Assembly (NCBI RefSeq): GCF_003073045.1
Contig: NC_037593.1
Coordinates: forward strand, 13,400,735-13,464,734
Direction of reading: 5' to 3'
DNA length: 64,000 nt
Origin: Pomacea canaliculata
Taxonomy: Eukaryota > Mollusca > Gastropoda > Architaenioglossa > Ampullariidae
The notes below the pieces were generated by a model. That model was given only the letters and a program-made list of their open reading frames with translations, was not told the origin of the DNA and searched no databases. A program made the position numbers and the translations under genes. Of this stretch, positions 25,392 through 37,830 are shown piece after piece. Each line of letters begins with the position of its first letter. The first letter of the stretch is position 1.

Positions 25392-26703
25392 TTTGTACTG
25401 CTGTGACAGACTGCCAACTTCCGTTGAAAAGCGCCATCATAATTTTATTTCCGGGTCAGGGTGCACACGTGGCTGTCAGACTGTCGTTCGTTGTCAAAGG
25501 AAGTGACGCTTACTTGCTCTTTCACAGGCGAATCGTTTTGAAAAATCCTAGACTCTAGGACTTTGGAAGTTTGATAATTACTATTAACATATATGCAAGA
25601 AATATCAAAGGTACTTTAGTGAAATGTTCATCGAAATCACCAATTACTTTTTTTATTATATTTGATCTGCGACTTTCATTCATTCTCGGATTTATTTCTA
25701 CATTTTCTTCGGCAGACGAATCGGTTAGATTTTGGTGTCTGGCATCTGGTTCAAAGATATCACAGTATAAAACCAAGAAAAGAGGCTTAAACTAAAACAT
25801 TACTTAGTTTTATTGTTGATTCCCAGAACGAAATTTTTTTTTTTAACGTTTGTTTTTCTCTCTCGCTCTGTTGTTGGAGGGGGCGAGGGGGACGTGAGAC
25901 GCAGCAATGGTTTTTCTCAGCTGTTCTCAGTTCAAGACGATAAAACAAGTTTGCTAATACAGCTTTGCGCGCAAATGAACAAGACTTAATTCTTAAATTT
26001 TATTTAGTTCTACTTACTCAATTTCCTAGTTATTCAGTTATATTCATGTTGAATAAAGTTTAATATCGCTGATTATGATATACGTAGGTAGCGCACATTC
26101 TCCTGCTTCACCCTCGGGTCCTTTCCCATATCTGCGCACACAGATTCTCACCTTGGCTGTATAGGTCCTTGACAGAGAGTTGAGAGGATGGCTCAGACGA
26201 CAGACGTTCTTAGATTTAATGAGCATTCTCAGACTTAATAGCTTGTGATCTTGAGGCATATCATCCGAGAGCTGACGTTTAAAAGTAAAGAATCCTAAAA
26301 TATAAGAGATCGCTATGTCCAGGAATACCACACCTCCTTCCTCTCATAAACCCCAGTTGCCAGTATATTGTTGGATGGGCACATGGCCTTTCTAGTCACT
26401 GGTCTGAGCAAGCCTTAGTTTGCAACATGCAGGTGACGTGTTATAGTCCAGTTCATTAAAAGCCCAACAATTTGCTCACTTTATTTGAAGGAGGGAGATA
26501 AGGAACACACTTGGTACTGGCAGCCGAAGTGTTCATTCTTAGCTAATTGTTTTCATCAGGTGAGACACTTTATCAAATTCATTCTTTCCCACCGGATGGT
26601 TAAAGTTTGGCCTTAAACCACAATACTACAATGCCTGCTCAAAACTACTTGTCTATTAACAAGACTGCTATAAGCATTAAGATGTACTTGTTACAGGAGA
26701 AAG
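25392..26703. promoter_or_regulatory. Head-to-head promoter interval of FAF2 and CHID1
   Basis: FAF2 (-) starts at 25391 and CHID1 (+) at 26704, so both promoters lie in about 1.3 kb. The FAF2-proximal part is relatively GC/CpG-rich (for example near 25440-25520), with no TATA box identified. Upstream of the CHID1 ATG a good acceptor (TTGTTACAG, ending 26696) suggests a 5' untranslated intron. Whether the two genes share a bidirectional promoter is inference. Confidence 0.5.
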
Positions 26704-29700
26704 ATGAAGACGGACATTGCAAGTGGTCTGATCATGTTTGTTATGGTGTTGGCATTGGGATCATTGGTCAGTGGAACACTTTCAAAAAGTGATAAAACCA
26801 AAAACAAAAAAAGGGATAGCCAGGTATTAAATGACTCAAGTATCATATAATTATGATTCCACTATATATCTGATAGGTACATATGGCAAAACTTATCTAC
26901 ATTGCTTGATTGACACCAGTCTGTGCCAGAAAAACATTTTTCTATTAAATATTTTTTCTTATTCAGTCTCTTGTTTAACCTTTTTGACTATACTATTTCT
27001 AAGTAGTTTTAGGAAAACAAGTGTATGATCAGCACGATCAACCTCAGATAAGTCCTTCCACATACTATTGATTACCAAAGGAGTTGTCTATTTGCATACT
27101 AATTGATGCTATTTGCATTATTATATGTAATTTTTAATTTACTTTTGCACAGAAGGTGGTCCTGAGTGTTGTTGACAGAGGTCTTGTCACTGCAGAAGTG
27201 AAGAGGAAACACATTTTAGAAGAACACTCACGATTTTCACCTTTAATACAAGATGTAAAAAATTTCAAAGGTCCAGTTCTTGGATATGTCACACCGGTGA
27301 GGATACAAATATGTTTTTTTAAAAGAACTTGCAGCCCATGCAAAAGTGCTATCAACTTTGTACACACAAATGTATGCACACTTATGTATGTATACTAAAT
27401 GAATCTGAAGCAAAAAGAGTGTAAGGGTTAGTGTAGCATAACTGTGAAGACAATTCGGGTCTTTAGGGGTCCTTTCTGCCTTCTAAACTTGCATCTCCTA
27501 TTTCTTTGATTTGTGTCTTGTTCTTTTATTTGTTTGCAAGTATGCATGCATGGAATGAGAAATGATTATTTTGTAAAGTGCCTAGCTTATCGGATGATGT
27601 GCTACACAAATGTCTTCCATTTGTTCTTATTTTTATACACATGAAAAGATATCACTTTGTGGTGATTTGTGTAAGTAGCAGGAACTGAGTTGGCTTCTTT
27701 AACAAAGAATTGTACCCAAAAATCTCTTTAACCAGGTAACTCATGATGCCTAGCAGTCTCATGATTTTTAACAGTGCAACCTCCTCTTTGACAAGATTTG
27801 ATGGAGAGAATTCCCTCAAACATGTTTTTGCCTTGTTCCTTAGGTGTTTCTAGACATGGTCATATGCTTCAGAGATGGCATTTATTTTAGACATTCCTTT
27901 AATACCTAGCTTGTGCCAAATGACAATTTATGTTAGAGAGCAGCAACAAAGTAACAAGGGATGCAAAAGTTATTAATTGCTTGATGTCACTTTTGACTGC
28001 TTTGTTTTCTTACTAGTGAAATCATAGACAATTATCTGCCAGTTTGTAAATACCCCACACAAATCTGACTGAGCGTACGTTTCTGCTGCTGCACTTTAAG
28101 CTTAACAAAACATAAACATTTGGCAAGTGTCTTGACAAAAGCATGTTCATTAGTGTCTATTTATTGATAAGGAATACTCCTGCACTTGCTTTAAATCTGA
28201 ATTTCAGTGGAACAACCATGGCTATGATGTGGCAAAAATGTTTGCCCATAAGTTCACCCTTATTTCCCCAGTGTGGTTGCAGCTGAAGAAGAAACCAAAT
28301 GGAGTATTTGTTATTGAAGGAAGTCATGACATTGATAAAGGTCAGGATTTTTAAGATACAAAGATAGAAAAAAAAGGTAAAAATCAAATTGTTTGAAAAT
28401 ATTTATGCTTTAGGGGGTTCAGGTTATGGAAATCTGGGAACAGTGCATTCACTTAGTGCCTTTCTGCAGCACCAGCTGGACTAAAAGCTCTTTACACAAA
28501 TGTACACGAGCACACATTTTTTTAGGGTAGGTATCAAATGTACTTTCATGAACATACACAAGCAGAATACATTCAAGAGTGAGGTTACTGAAAACCAAGG
28601 TTTCTAGCTGGTTTCAGTAAAGAGAAATTTAAAAATTATTGTCAGCTAGGGGTGTCTTTGCTAGACTTTTCCACCTTCCACAGTGTCCACTGCTTATGGC
28701 ACACATCAGCAATCATACCAGTGCTGAAGAAGTTCAACGCTACTGACTTGAAAGATTTTCGACCTGTGGCTCTCACATCTGTTGTGGCCAAGTGTTTGGA
28801 GAGGGTTGTGGGAAGTTTGGTTGTGGGAAGTCCACTGTGGCTGATTGCCTGGATCCTCTGGAGTTTGCTTACAAACCACGCAGGGGAATGTCTGATGCCA
28901 CTCTCACTCTTTTACTTGGACACCTCTGGCACCTGTTCTTGGGTCCTGTTCATGGATTTTTCCATCACCTTCAACACAGTCCAGCCACACCTTCTTGTAA
29001 AGCACATACTAGACTTGGATGTCAACACCAGCCTAGTTCTGTGGATACGATCATTTCTGAAGGACAAACCACAGAGGGTGGGTCTCAGAGTTCCACCAAC
29101 AGGTACTGTAGGGTCCAGCATGTCTGAAAGAGTAAATCTGTCAATGGATGGAATGATTTTGTCACACAAGCAGATCCTATCAGAGGTCCTTTGTGCCAAC
29201 AGCCATCACTATCCTAAATAAGAGGCACAAGGACTCGTAGGATTGCCATACTACCTGGCATCCTCCTTAGGAACTTTCACATGTATGTGAGAGAAGGTGT
29301 AGGTGTGCATGTGTGTTGAATGTATTGTATTGGCATGTCTATTTGTCTCCTGATAAAGCAAACTCAGGGCCTGTTGATGTAGGTGACAGTGTCACATGAT
29401 AAACAAAACATTCCTTCTCATTCAGAAATGTGCAAATACAGGCCGTCCTCAACTTACAACATTGTTCCATCCGCTGTAAGTCGGAACATACATTAACATA
29501 CTGTACATAAATAACATACTGTAAACACTTATCCTATCCTAACACAGTAATTTTCAAAAAACACATATAAAATGCATTTAATAATGAAATGAAACACAAA
29601 GTTCAAGTTAAGACGTTTACGACACAAAACCACTTAAGTCGAAACAAGGCTTTATACAGTAAATGGGAGATGTGTAGCAACCACGAAACATTGTAACTCA

Positions 29701-32700
29701 GGGCTGGCATAACCCGAATACTGCCTGTAATTATGACATCTTTGACAAGGGATATCCTGAAAATCTCTTACCATATCCCAGAAGTCACTAAGCTGAAGCA
29801 AAACTACTACATGTGCTACTAAACTCTGCTGTTTAGTGTTCATTGGTTTGTATTTTTAACATCTTTGGTTTAACTATAAAAATAACAATCAAGTGCCTCA
29901 GGGATTTGTTTTACAGCAGTTTGTTTGCTTTCGATTTTCTTAACAGGTTGGATCAATGAAGTTCAAAGTGGAAAAAATGTGAGCATTGGTAGGTACTGTA
30001 GTCTTGAAGTTATATTGCATAAAATCGTAATTAAACGATGACAGAATGTTTAATAAAATCCATGAAGCATAAGAAAGTGATTTTATAAAATTCTTTTCTA
30101 ATTGGAAAAAGCACATTTCTTTATTTGGCACATTTACTCATTTTGACAGTTCCAAGGGTGCTGTTTGATGGTTGGGGGTTAGCTGACTTCAGTGCTTTGT
30201 TTTCAAGTGAAGATGCCATAGAAGATTGTATAGACACCTTGGTCAACTTTTTAAAGGTACTTCACATCTTAAGAGAAGCATACTTATTCAGTATCTTTTT
30301 CATTTATCATTGGCCCAGAGACAGCACTAGAGGGATTCAGGGCCTTGGGCAGATAGAGTTGTGGGGCCTTAGGAAGCTGGCACAACATACATAACAGGGC
30401 AATTAAAAATGACAGACTGTCTCATCCCAATCATAGACGTTATACCCTATGGACAGTCAACTCAGGCGCGGGAACAGATCTCTTGCGCCACGCATGCGCT
30501 GGACCACGGGTGGTACTCGCCTTTTCCGGCTTCGTCTTTCAGTGTGTCGCAGTGCTTCTGTCGTGATTTATTTATTGTTTTTTTTTTTAGATGCCAGGCA
30601 GCAACTGTGCGATTCCGGGATGCCCTGCTTGCAAAGTTCGAATCAAAGGTTTATGATCATTTTTCCGAATAAGAATAGATAATAAAGACTGGGAAAAAGC
30701 TCTTTTGAGATCTGTTGTGATTCTAGCTGCAGCATCGAAAGAGCGACCACTTGCTCCAGACATTATATTGTTATATTGAAGCTAAGTCACCTAGCTAGCG
30801 TGTGAGATAAATATAACCTTTTATATTTTATAATAATTCGACTTTCCAGTGGTTCTAAGTATTGGTGTGCCAGATGAAAAGATTTAAAGTTGTAAAAATA
30901 ATTGAACTATTAATCACCTAGTATAAACAATGTTCAACACTGCTGATTTGAAACTGCTGAGTGCTGGATACGGTTCGCAATGTGTGTGTGTGTCGGGGGG
31001 GGGGGGGGGGGGGAGTTGGTGTTCTACGCCTTGCCAGCAACTAAGGCTATATCACGCCAAGGCAGCCAGCCCTGTAAACAGTTGCCACATGCAGAGAAAG
31101 AACGATTTGCTGTCTTGTGCATATTTATGTCACAGGGATTAGACACATCAATATCAGTAATAGATGAAAAAACATCCAATTTTTCTTCGCCACCCATTTC
31201 AAGTGCACTATCGTCCTGATAACACAGCGAGTGATGTGAATGTGTTCAAAGCAACATTGTGCAAAAATCAAGAAGGATTTAAATGGAATTTATGGCACGT
31301 TTCTTAGAGCCTTAGTCTGAATTCAGAAGCGATAAACTCACTACAAACTATCCTCTGTAACCACTAAGAAAAGCAATGAGCTGGAGAGCGAGAACTTGCT
31401 GACAAAAACATTTTGACTCTTAACATAATTACAAATACTACGATATATTTGAGAATTTTTCATTATCATTCACATATTAATAAATATATATCAAAACATA
31501 CTTACTAAGAAGATTTCTTCAATAGTAAAGGATTGAAAGATACTCGCGGATGAAGCGACCGGATATTGCCTGTACCCCACCTACTCTTACACCCCGCGGA
31601 CACGAGTTGAGTCAACGCTTTCCCACTGCGCGCGCCTCATGTTGGCTGTCCATAGGGTATAACGTCTCTGTCCCAATGGTGTACTTGTTAGCGCGGGGCC
31701 TCCATCAGGTGCAGGGCCTTGGGTAGTCACCTCTGCGCGCAGGGTCGGATTTGCCAGAATATGTCTTTACACCAGATGGTCTCATTAGGATATGTAATTA
31801 GTGATTAGATATTATATCAGCTACCATACTTTGATCACAGTCGTGAACATTATTTATTTTTCAGGGAAAGAAATTTGATGGTGCTACCATAGAAATATGG
31901 CCTCAGGTGGGAGGAAATATGCGCAGGTGATAGTTGTTGTGTTGGGCATGGTATAATTGAAATATTTAAATTATTTGTGTGTAGATTTTTTTTTTTTTGC
32001 CAAGCTTGTCATGTTATTGTGGACCACAAATAAGGTTGCTTGTTTGGCAGAGTAAGTCTGACAAAACTTACTGGCAACGGAAATTAAATTCTCATTTTAT
32101 ATGAAAAACCAGTCATTCTCTCATCTTGGTCCTTGGTAATCTGTAATAACTTATACTGCAAGCCATGTCAACAAGTCTGTAACAATCTATATATTCCAGT
32201 CCGTCATTGATATTTATTTATTTTTGTCAATTGCTGTGTACGTTTGAATATTTTGGCAACTAATTAAATAGAAGTGTATAGGTGTGTTTTTTAAACACCA
32301 GAAGCTCACCCATCAGGAAAGGTATGTAATTATTATCATCACATAAAACCTAATCAGAAGGTTGCAAAGAAATGATAAAGTACACATGAAAGACACTTTT
32401 AGCCTTTAAAAACAGAGAAAGTGTGTTCATAAAAGAACGCTGATTCAAAAACCCTTTCTTTCTGTTACCTTAGGACATAAGAATATGTTGTATCATGCAT
32501 AACTGTGTTTTTATTCCCCTTCCCTTCAGTGAGCTGACACATTTCTTACTACACCTTGGAGAGGCATTGCACAAACAGAAGAAGATTCTTGTACTTGTTA
32601 TACCTCCACCAGTTCGATCGTAAGCATCTGTAAAGTTAGGCATGACGACAGAATACATTTTTTTACAAGATCATAAAAGCAGATAATGTGAAGAATGTAT

Positions 32701-35167
32701 GCAAGGAAATCAAAGTGTAAAGGAAAACAGAGGGAGGAGGCAGAGGGAAACTACACCTTGTTACAGTTACCATGTGTTTTGCCATTTTTGCAAATTTTAT
32801 CGGATCACACAGTCACTAATTCTCCTTTCAGAGGCACAGAAGGGATATTTGGTCGACAGGATTTTGAGAATCTGCGTTCTGCAGTGGATTATTTCAGTCT
32901 CATGACTTATGATTACTCTAGTAGAAGGATGTAAGTAATGCAACTTTTTCGCTATTTGCTTCCATGAAAGTGTCACTGTTCTGTAGATCAGATGTCATTT
33001 TGTTATCATGCACAAGAAACTGTAATATAGTTTAAGAGTAGTAATCATAATATATTTGTAAAATTTGTGGACTTATTTGAGAGCATGCTTTTTTATTTGT
33101 GCACATAGAAGTAGAAATGAAATTTGCAGCATCAATATTATTGCAGAATTATTTTTCAATGGAATAATTTAATTATTACTATGTTTATTTATCACCTCTT
33201 TTATAGTTGGCAATATGAAGAGCTGTATTGTTCATTCATTACTTCAGGCCAGGTCCAAACAGCCCCATTCAGTGGGTCCAGGAGTGTGTAGAGATCCTTT
33301 CGCCAACATGGGATCCAGAAGAACGAAAGAAAATATTGGCAGGCTTGAATTTCTATGGCACATACTATATAGTGGGCTCCAAGGTGGAACCAATCCTGGG
33401 TTCTCAGTTAGTATGATAATTTCTGCTTGGATGAGAAGATAAAAAGTCTGTCAGTTTTTTTGTTTTGTTTTCGTTTTTTGGTTGTTTTTTTGTTTGTTTT
33501 TTTTTGCTTTTTTGGACAGGTAAATGTTCATACTAATGATCTAGAGGTTAAATACTTTAAGGTTAAACATGATAAGATCTAAGTCACCATGTCAACTCTA
33601 TACAGCTAATTTGGTTTCAAAAATATAATCTTGAACCTCACCCATTATAAAATGTCACTCAGTTTATGCTAAAACTTTGCATTAAAAGTTATGTTCTTGT
33701 CTTAGAATTACTTAAAAATGATTTTAAATTACATAATTGTACTCAAGTACAAAATAAATTCAAAATATTTGTAAACTGAAGAGATTTACAAGACAGATCA
33801 CACGGCTTCCTTCCCTTTCACTATTACCACACGAACACATGGGTTGAGAGTGACTCTTTGTTTTCACTTTTTAATTGATTTTTAACTAGTTGTTATTTTA
33901 ACTCTGAATCTTAAAAGCTCTATTTAGAGGATGAGTCCTTTGTCGTTTCTAATGAAAGTTATGAAGATGAAGACAATGAAATTAGTCGTCTATACCATGC
34001 AACCACTAGTAATGACTAAAAAACATAAGCTGAACTTTTACTTAGTATGATTACTAGCAATTACTGATAAGATCTCAGAGTATTTCCCGCAGTCTTTTTT
34101 AACAAAGAGCACGTTCTCACTTTTATTGTGGTTGCGTTGTTTTCTAATTTTTATTAAATTTGGAATGTTTATTTAGCAGGCATTGTCATTATCTTAATGT
34201 GTCGTCAGAATTTTCTCATGCATCCTCTGTTTAGCATCAATGTGTACAGAAGGTAAATAAAAAGTTAATAAAGGAACAAAATATATTGTAAAACTATAAT
34301 ACAAATAAACAGAGATGTTAAACAAGCAAGCAGGAAAATTGCTGGAGAACAAAGTAACTCAGCATGTCAGGCACACTCTCATTTCTAAGTGTATAATGAA
34401 TTTAATTTCTTGATTTGAAACTCAAGCCTGTAATGCAGACTTGTATCATTTGATAACAGAGTGTTCAAAAATACCTTCTGGTGCAAAGTATGCATGTTCC
34501 ACTTGTCAAAGCTTTTTTCATAAAATTACTCTTATGAAGATTGTGTTATTTTTAGGTATGTGGATCTCCTGCAGAAGCAGAAAGTGAATATTGCCTGGGA
34601 TCCTGCAAATGCTGAACACGTTACAGAGTTTGGGTTAGTTTAACATATTCATTCCGTCAGCACGTGCCGTTTACTCAGTAGGTTAGATTACATAAGCACT
34701 ATTAGACATAGTTGTTCACTATTGTTTCTTGCATTTTCTTTTATCATATGGAGTACTGTTTACATTTTGGTGACTGATGTTTCTGCAGCTGACTTTGTTG
34801 TATACCAGGGGCGCCCAACCTACAGCTCACGGGCCACATCCAACCTTCTCATTTTTACCAGACCCAACATACTTTCATTTTTAACATCATGATTCTGGCA
34901 AAACCGCCATGTTCTGGCCCACAAGATTTTATATCATGTCTGGTGTGGCCCTCGGGCAAGAAAAGGTTGGGCTCCACTGTTGTATACAAATTCTTATGAT
35001 TCACTTTGCTTTCTCTTTGCAGCAGCACTGCTCAGGGACAGCATGTTATATACTATCCCAGTCTATATTCTATCCAACAACGACTTGAGTTGGCTTCAAA
35101 GTTTGGTATTGGGATATCTATCTGGGAACTTGGTCAAGGATTGGACTATTTTTATGATCTTTTTTGA
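26704..35167 (+). CDS. CHID1: Chitinase domain-containing protein 1 (SI-CLP), 11 coding exons
   Basis: A secreted/lysosomal GH18-fold chitinase-like lectin. Coding exons: 26704-26823, 27153-27296, 28208-28340, 29947-29988, 30150-30256, 31865-31926, 32530-32619, 32832-32930, 33248-33406, 34556-34633, 35023-35167. All have AG/GT boundaries; together they are 1179 nt in frame, 392 aa against 393 in human. A signal peptide (hydrophobic [16 protein letters not shown]) is followed by TLSKSDK, as in vertebrates. Family blocks: [65 protein letters not shown] and the C-terminal [17 protein letters not shown]. The GH18 catalytic motif DGxDxDxE is replaced by DGATIEIW, so the acid-base Glu is absent and chitin hydrolysis is unlikely, as known for this family. 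Several introns carry transposon insertions. Confidence 0.96.
28660..29221 (+). mobile_element. LINE reverse transcriptase fragment in CHID1 intron 3
   Basis: The + strand encodes [20 protein letters not shown], then [13 protein letters not shown], then (shifted frame) [19 protein letters not shown], and then [20 protein letters not shown] with [13 protein letters not shown]. These are RT fingers-palm blocks of CR1/L2/Rex1-type non-LTR elements. The catalytic region reads DFSITFNT, and frames shift at least twice, so it is a dead 5'- and 3'-truncated copy of about 560 bp, in sense with the gene. Confidence 0.75.
29439..29727. mobile_element. Tc1/mariner-like MITE
   Basis: It starts CAGGCCGTCCTCAACTTACA and ends ACTGCCTG, flanked by TA (29437-29438 and 29728-29729). 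It carries interior CGCTGTAAGTCGG and GTAAGTTG-type subterminal motifs and no transposase frame. At 289 bp it is non-autonomous. It lies in CHID1 intron 3, about 220 bp before exon 4. Confidence 0.7.
30432..31670 (+). mobile_element. P-element superfamily transposon remnant (THAP start, TIRs, TSD)
   Basis: Terminal inverted repeats: the left end starts CATAGACGTTATACCCTATG, and the right end is the complement, ending ATAACGTCTCTG. The similarity continues inward through GGACAG(T/C)CAAC and GGCGCG. Both sides are flanked by TCCCAAT (30425-30431 and 31671-31677), fitting the ~8-bp duplication of P elements. At 30591 an ATG opens [14 protein letters not shown], the zinc-binding start of a THAP domain as in P/THAP9 transposases, but the frame fails soon after and no transposase body remains. 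It is an internally deleted, non-autonomous copy in CHID1 intron 5, about 1.24 kb, with a SINE piece inside. Confidence 0.75.
31013..31110 (-). repeat. SINE 3' half nested in the P-type element
   Basis: In reverse orientation this matches the 3' half of the SINE at 61052-61239: ACACCAA-end, GTTGCTGG, GGCTGGCTGCCTTGGCG, CTGTTTACAGGG and CTTTCTCTGC. The SINE 3' tail here is a long G run (30996-31012; C on the SINE strand). The tRNA-like head is missing. Confidence 0.65.
34806..34979. mobile_element. hAT-like MITE with perfect 8-bp target duplication
   Basis: The 174-bp element starts CAGGGGCGCCCAACCT and ends AGGTTGGGCTCCACTG. TTGTATAC flanks it exactly on both sides (34798-34805 and 34980-34987). 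The 8-bp duplication and CAG...CTG ends identify the hAT superfamily. It lies in CHID1 intron 10 and its right flank ends 35 bp before exon 11. Confidence 0.88.
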
Positions 35168-36393
35168 AAAAAAACTGTTTCTCCTTTATGTTTACAGCTT
35201 GTTTCTTTCAATATTTGCGGTTGTTTTAGATTTGCATATTTCTTGATCATTGGAGTACAGCATAAGGATATTTATGAAATGTTGATATTTTAAAAAAAAA
35301 AAATTGTTTTACATAAGTTAAATCGCTCCTTTGGTAGCAAACAGTGTGATTGATATAAAATCAATTAATGTAGATTTTATACAATATCATTACTATATTA
35401 TTTACCGACTTCACTGCCACTGCTTTGCTCCATGATAAAAACTTCTAAAAAATGATGCTTATTTTGCAAAAACCAAATCCTCCTGGAAAACATAACTTAA
35501 GCACTAAAAAATATATAATATACATACAGAGCTGTGTGTTGGGTGAGAGAGAGTACTGTTATTTTACACCCTTCCTCTGTCAGTTGTAATTCATATTATT
35601 GACATGTTAATGTAAAGCATAAAGAGCCTGGCTACATGCTTGGATTTTACTATCTCCAAGCATCTCTTCTTATTATTCTTCTTCTTATCATTATTCTTCT
35701 TATTATTATAGAAATTTGAGATTACTAAAGTCAACAGTACATTATTCAGATGTCCAAACCAGCTTATCTTTTCCAAGCCTCATGACAGAAATGTGCTGAG
35801 AGCACTTACAGAAGATATTTCTGAATAACATTTGTACACAAAGGTGCTTGTGACGGACAAGCAGAAACGTTGGAATAGAAATAATAATACCTTAGTGCCC
35901 ATTAAGACAAATGTTGCAATGGAAATTTTTCTTTCACAGCAGATGGTATATGAAAAAGACATATACATCAAGGAGTTTGCCTCAATGTATAACATCCTTT
36001 AACAAATACATAGAAATAACATGCACCTTACAACCTAAGTTTTTGCTTATACTTGTGAGCATAAACTTCACCTGAGGCACTTTAATTCTTTGAAACAATT
36101 ATGTGGGTGACTTGTAATTTAAATTAAGAAATGGTCTTGAAGAAGCATGTCTAATTTGAAAATTCACTTAATTTGAAATAAGATTTGTTTGTAATGGTCA
36201 AATTTTAACAAATTTAACACTTAGTTTGATTTTTTTTCACCATCATCATAAATGTTTTATAATTTTCAATCTTTACCTAGTATTTTCTTCATGCTAATAA
36301 TTGATTCACCATGTTCACAATAAACAATTCCAACTTTAATTCTAAAGATATAACCTTTCATGTAATCCTTTAGCTGGATGTTTGTGCAGGTGT

Positions 36394-36799
36394 CCAGTCA
36401 CTTAATCCCCAGACACTTCATCCCCGACACTTCATCCCCGACACTTCATCCCCTAGACTTTTAATCCCCAGACACTTCATCCCCAGACACTTAATCCCCG
36501 ATACTTCATCCCCAACACTCAAGAACAATTTTCCTATCATATTGTTGAAGAACATTAAATTTACTAGCTTATATAAACTTTAACTAATGTTGTTGATGTT
36601 CAAATGACGTTGAAGTTAAAAGCATGATTTGAATTTGAATTTCAATTAAATTTTTCGCTGACTTCATAATTTTTATAGTTAAGGATTTAGTTTAGGGATG
36701 AAGTGTCTGGGGATGAAGTGTCTGGGGATTAAAAGTCTAGGGGATGAAGTGTCGGGGATGAAGTGTCGGGGATGAAGTGTCTGGGGATTAAGTGACTGG
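36394..36799. mobile_element. Foldback element with tandem-repeat arms
   Basis: The left arm (36394-36516) is built of repeated units of the type ACACTTCATCCCC/GACACTTAATCCCC. The right arm (about 36695-36799) is its inverted complement (GGGGATGAAGTGTC units), ending GTGACTGG against CCAGTCAC at the start. About 180 bp of AT-rich spacer separates the arms. It is non-coding. Structure fits a foldback MITE or a palindromic satellite-like element; no target duplication was identified. Confidence 0.75.
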
Positions 36800-37379
36800 G
36801 AACCGTTTGTGCAATATTTTGACACTTCCACATAGATTCAGGGCAAAATGAACACTAAAATGTTCTTTAAAAGCACAGTACTGCATATGACACATCAGTA
36901 AAAGGACAAAAGCAAACTGACCTACTCTTACAAGCTAATGCCAGATTCTTTTAGGTTAGTTTAATTGTAATATTAATCAGTTTTGTAGACATATCGATAA
37001 ACGTAAGCAGTTAAATATATCAACAAGAGAGAAGGTATCTAGAACTTCTATTACTTGAAAGTTCCATTATTGACAATTCCTGACAAAAAAAGTTTGTGGA
37101 TATAAAATATTTACGTTGTTGGCACATTTGAACACTAACATTTATCATTTATATTTAAGCTGCTTACAAGAGAAGTGTGAATAGAGAAATCTTTCAACTA
37201 GAAAAAAACATGTTTATAATTCCATTCTAGTGGAAAACATGAAAGATATAAATTGTCTTTCATAGATGTCTGCCCATTTGATATAAGGCCCTACAATCGA
37301 ACGTATGCATATGAGACCACGAACTTGTATTACTGGCAGATGATATTTTTTCCCAGTTAACTACTAAAACGAGGCATGC

Positions 37380-37830
37380 TACTACAAAACTTCCGGTTTA
37401 GTCACATTCTTTGTTTAGGCTCGCAGAGACTAAAGCGTAGAATTTCGCAAGAGGCTAAGTGTTAGTCTTGGCAGACAGAAAGCAATCCACCTTCACACAT
37501 CCATTATGAGAATAAGAGGAGGATTATTTGAACTCTGCGGGATAAAACACAAACGAAGCCGATCCTCACTCAGTTGGAGTCTGTCCTTTAGATAGGTGTC
37601 CTATGGCAACATCCAATCAGAATTTAGCAGTTTTCTTAGTGCCGTGTGCAAATCAGAAAATGGGGGCGAACGTATGAGCGTGACTTAGTACACAGCGTTC
37701 TATTGCTGTAGGTGTCTTCTACGAGCTTCACAATTTCGTCTTCATTGACTTGGAGAAAGAGTTATTTAAATGAAAAAGAAGTTATTCGTCACTTTCACGG
37801 TTGCCTGCTCTTGGTGAAGTATTAGTTTTA
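37380..37830. repeat. Dispersed segment related to sulfotransferase-array leader DNA
   Basis: 37390-37500, read in reverse complement, matches 56057-56170 and 47615-47725 (shared AGCCTAAAC, GACTAAACCGGAAG and CCTCGTT words in order). 37585-37825, read forward, matches about 56310-56570 (ATTTAGCAGTT, TTAGTGCCG, GCCTGCTCTT and GAAGTAATAGTTTTAG-type words). The first part is inverted relative to the array. It could be an undescribed transposon or a rearranged old duplicate. Confidence 0.55.

Noticed and set aside
36394-36799. CRISPR-like array
   Set aside because: The repeats are contiguous without unique spacers and are mirrored in the second arm. This is a eukaryotic foldback element.
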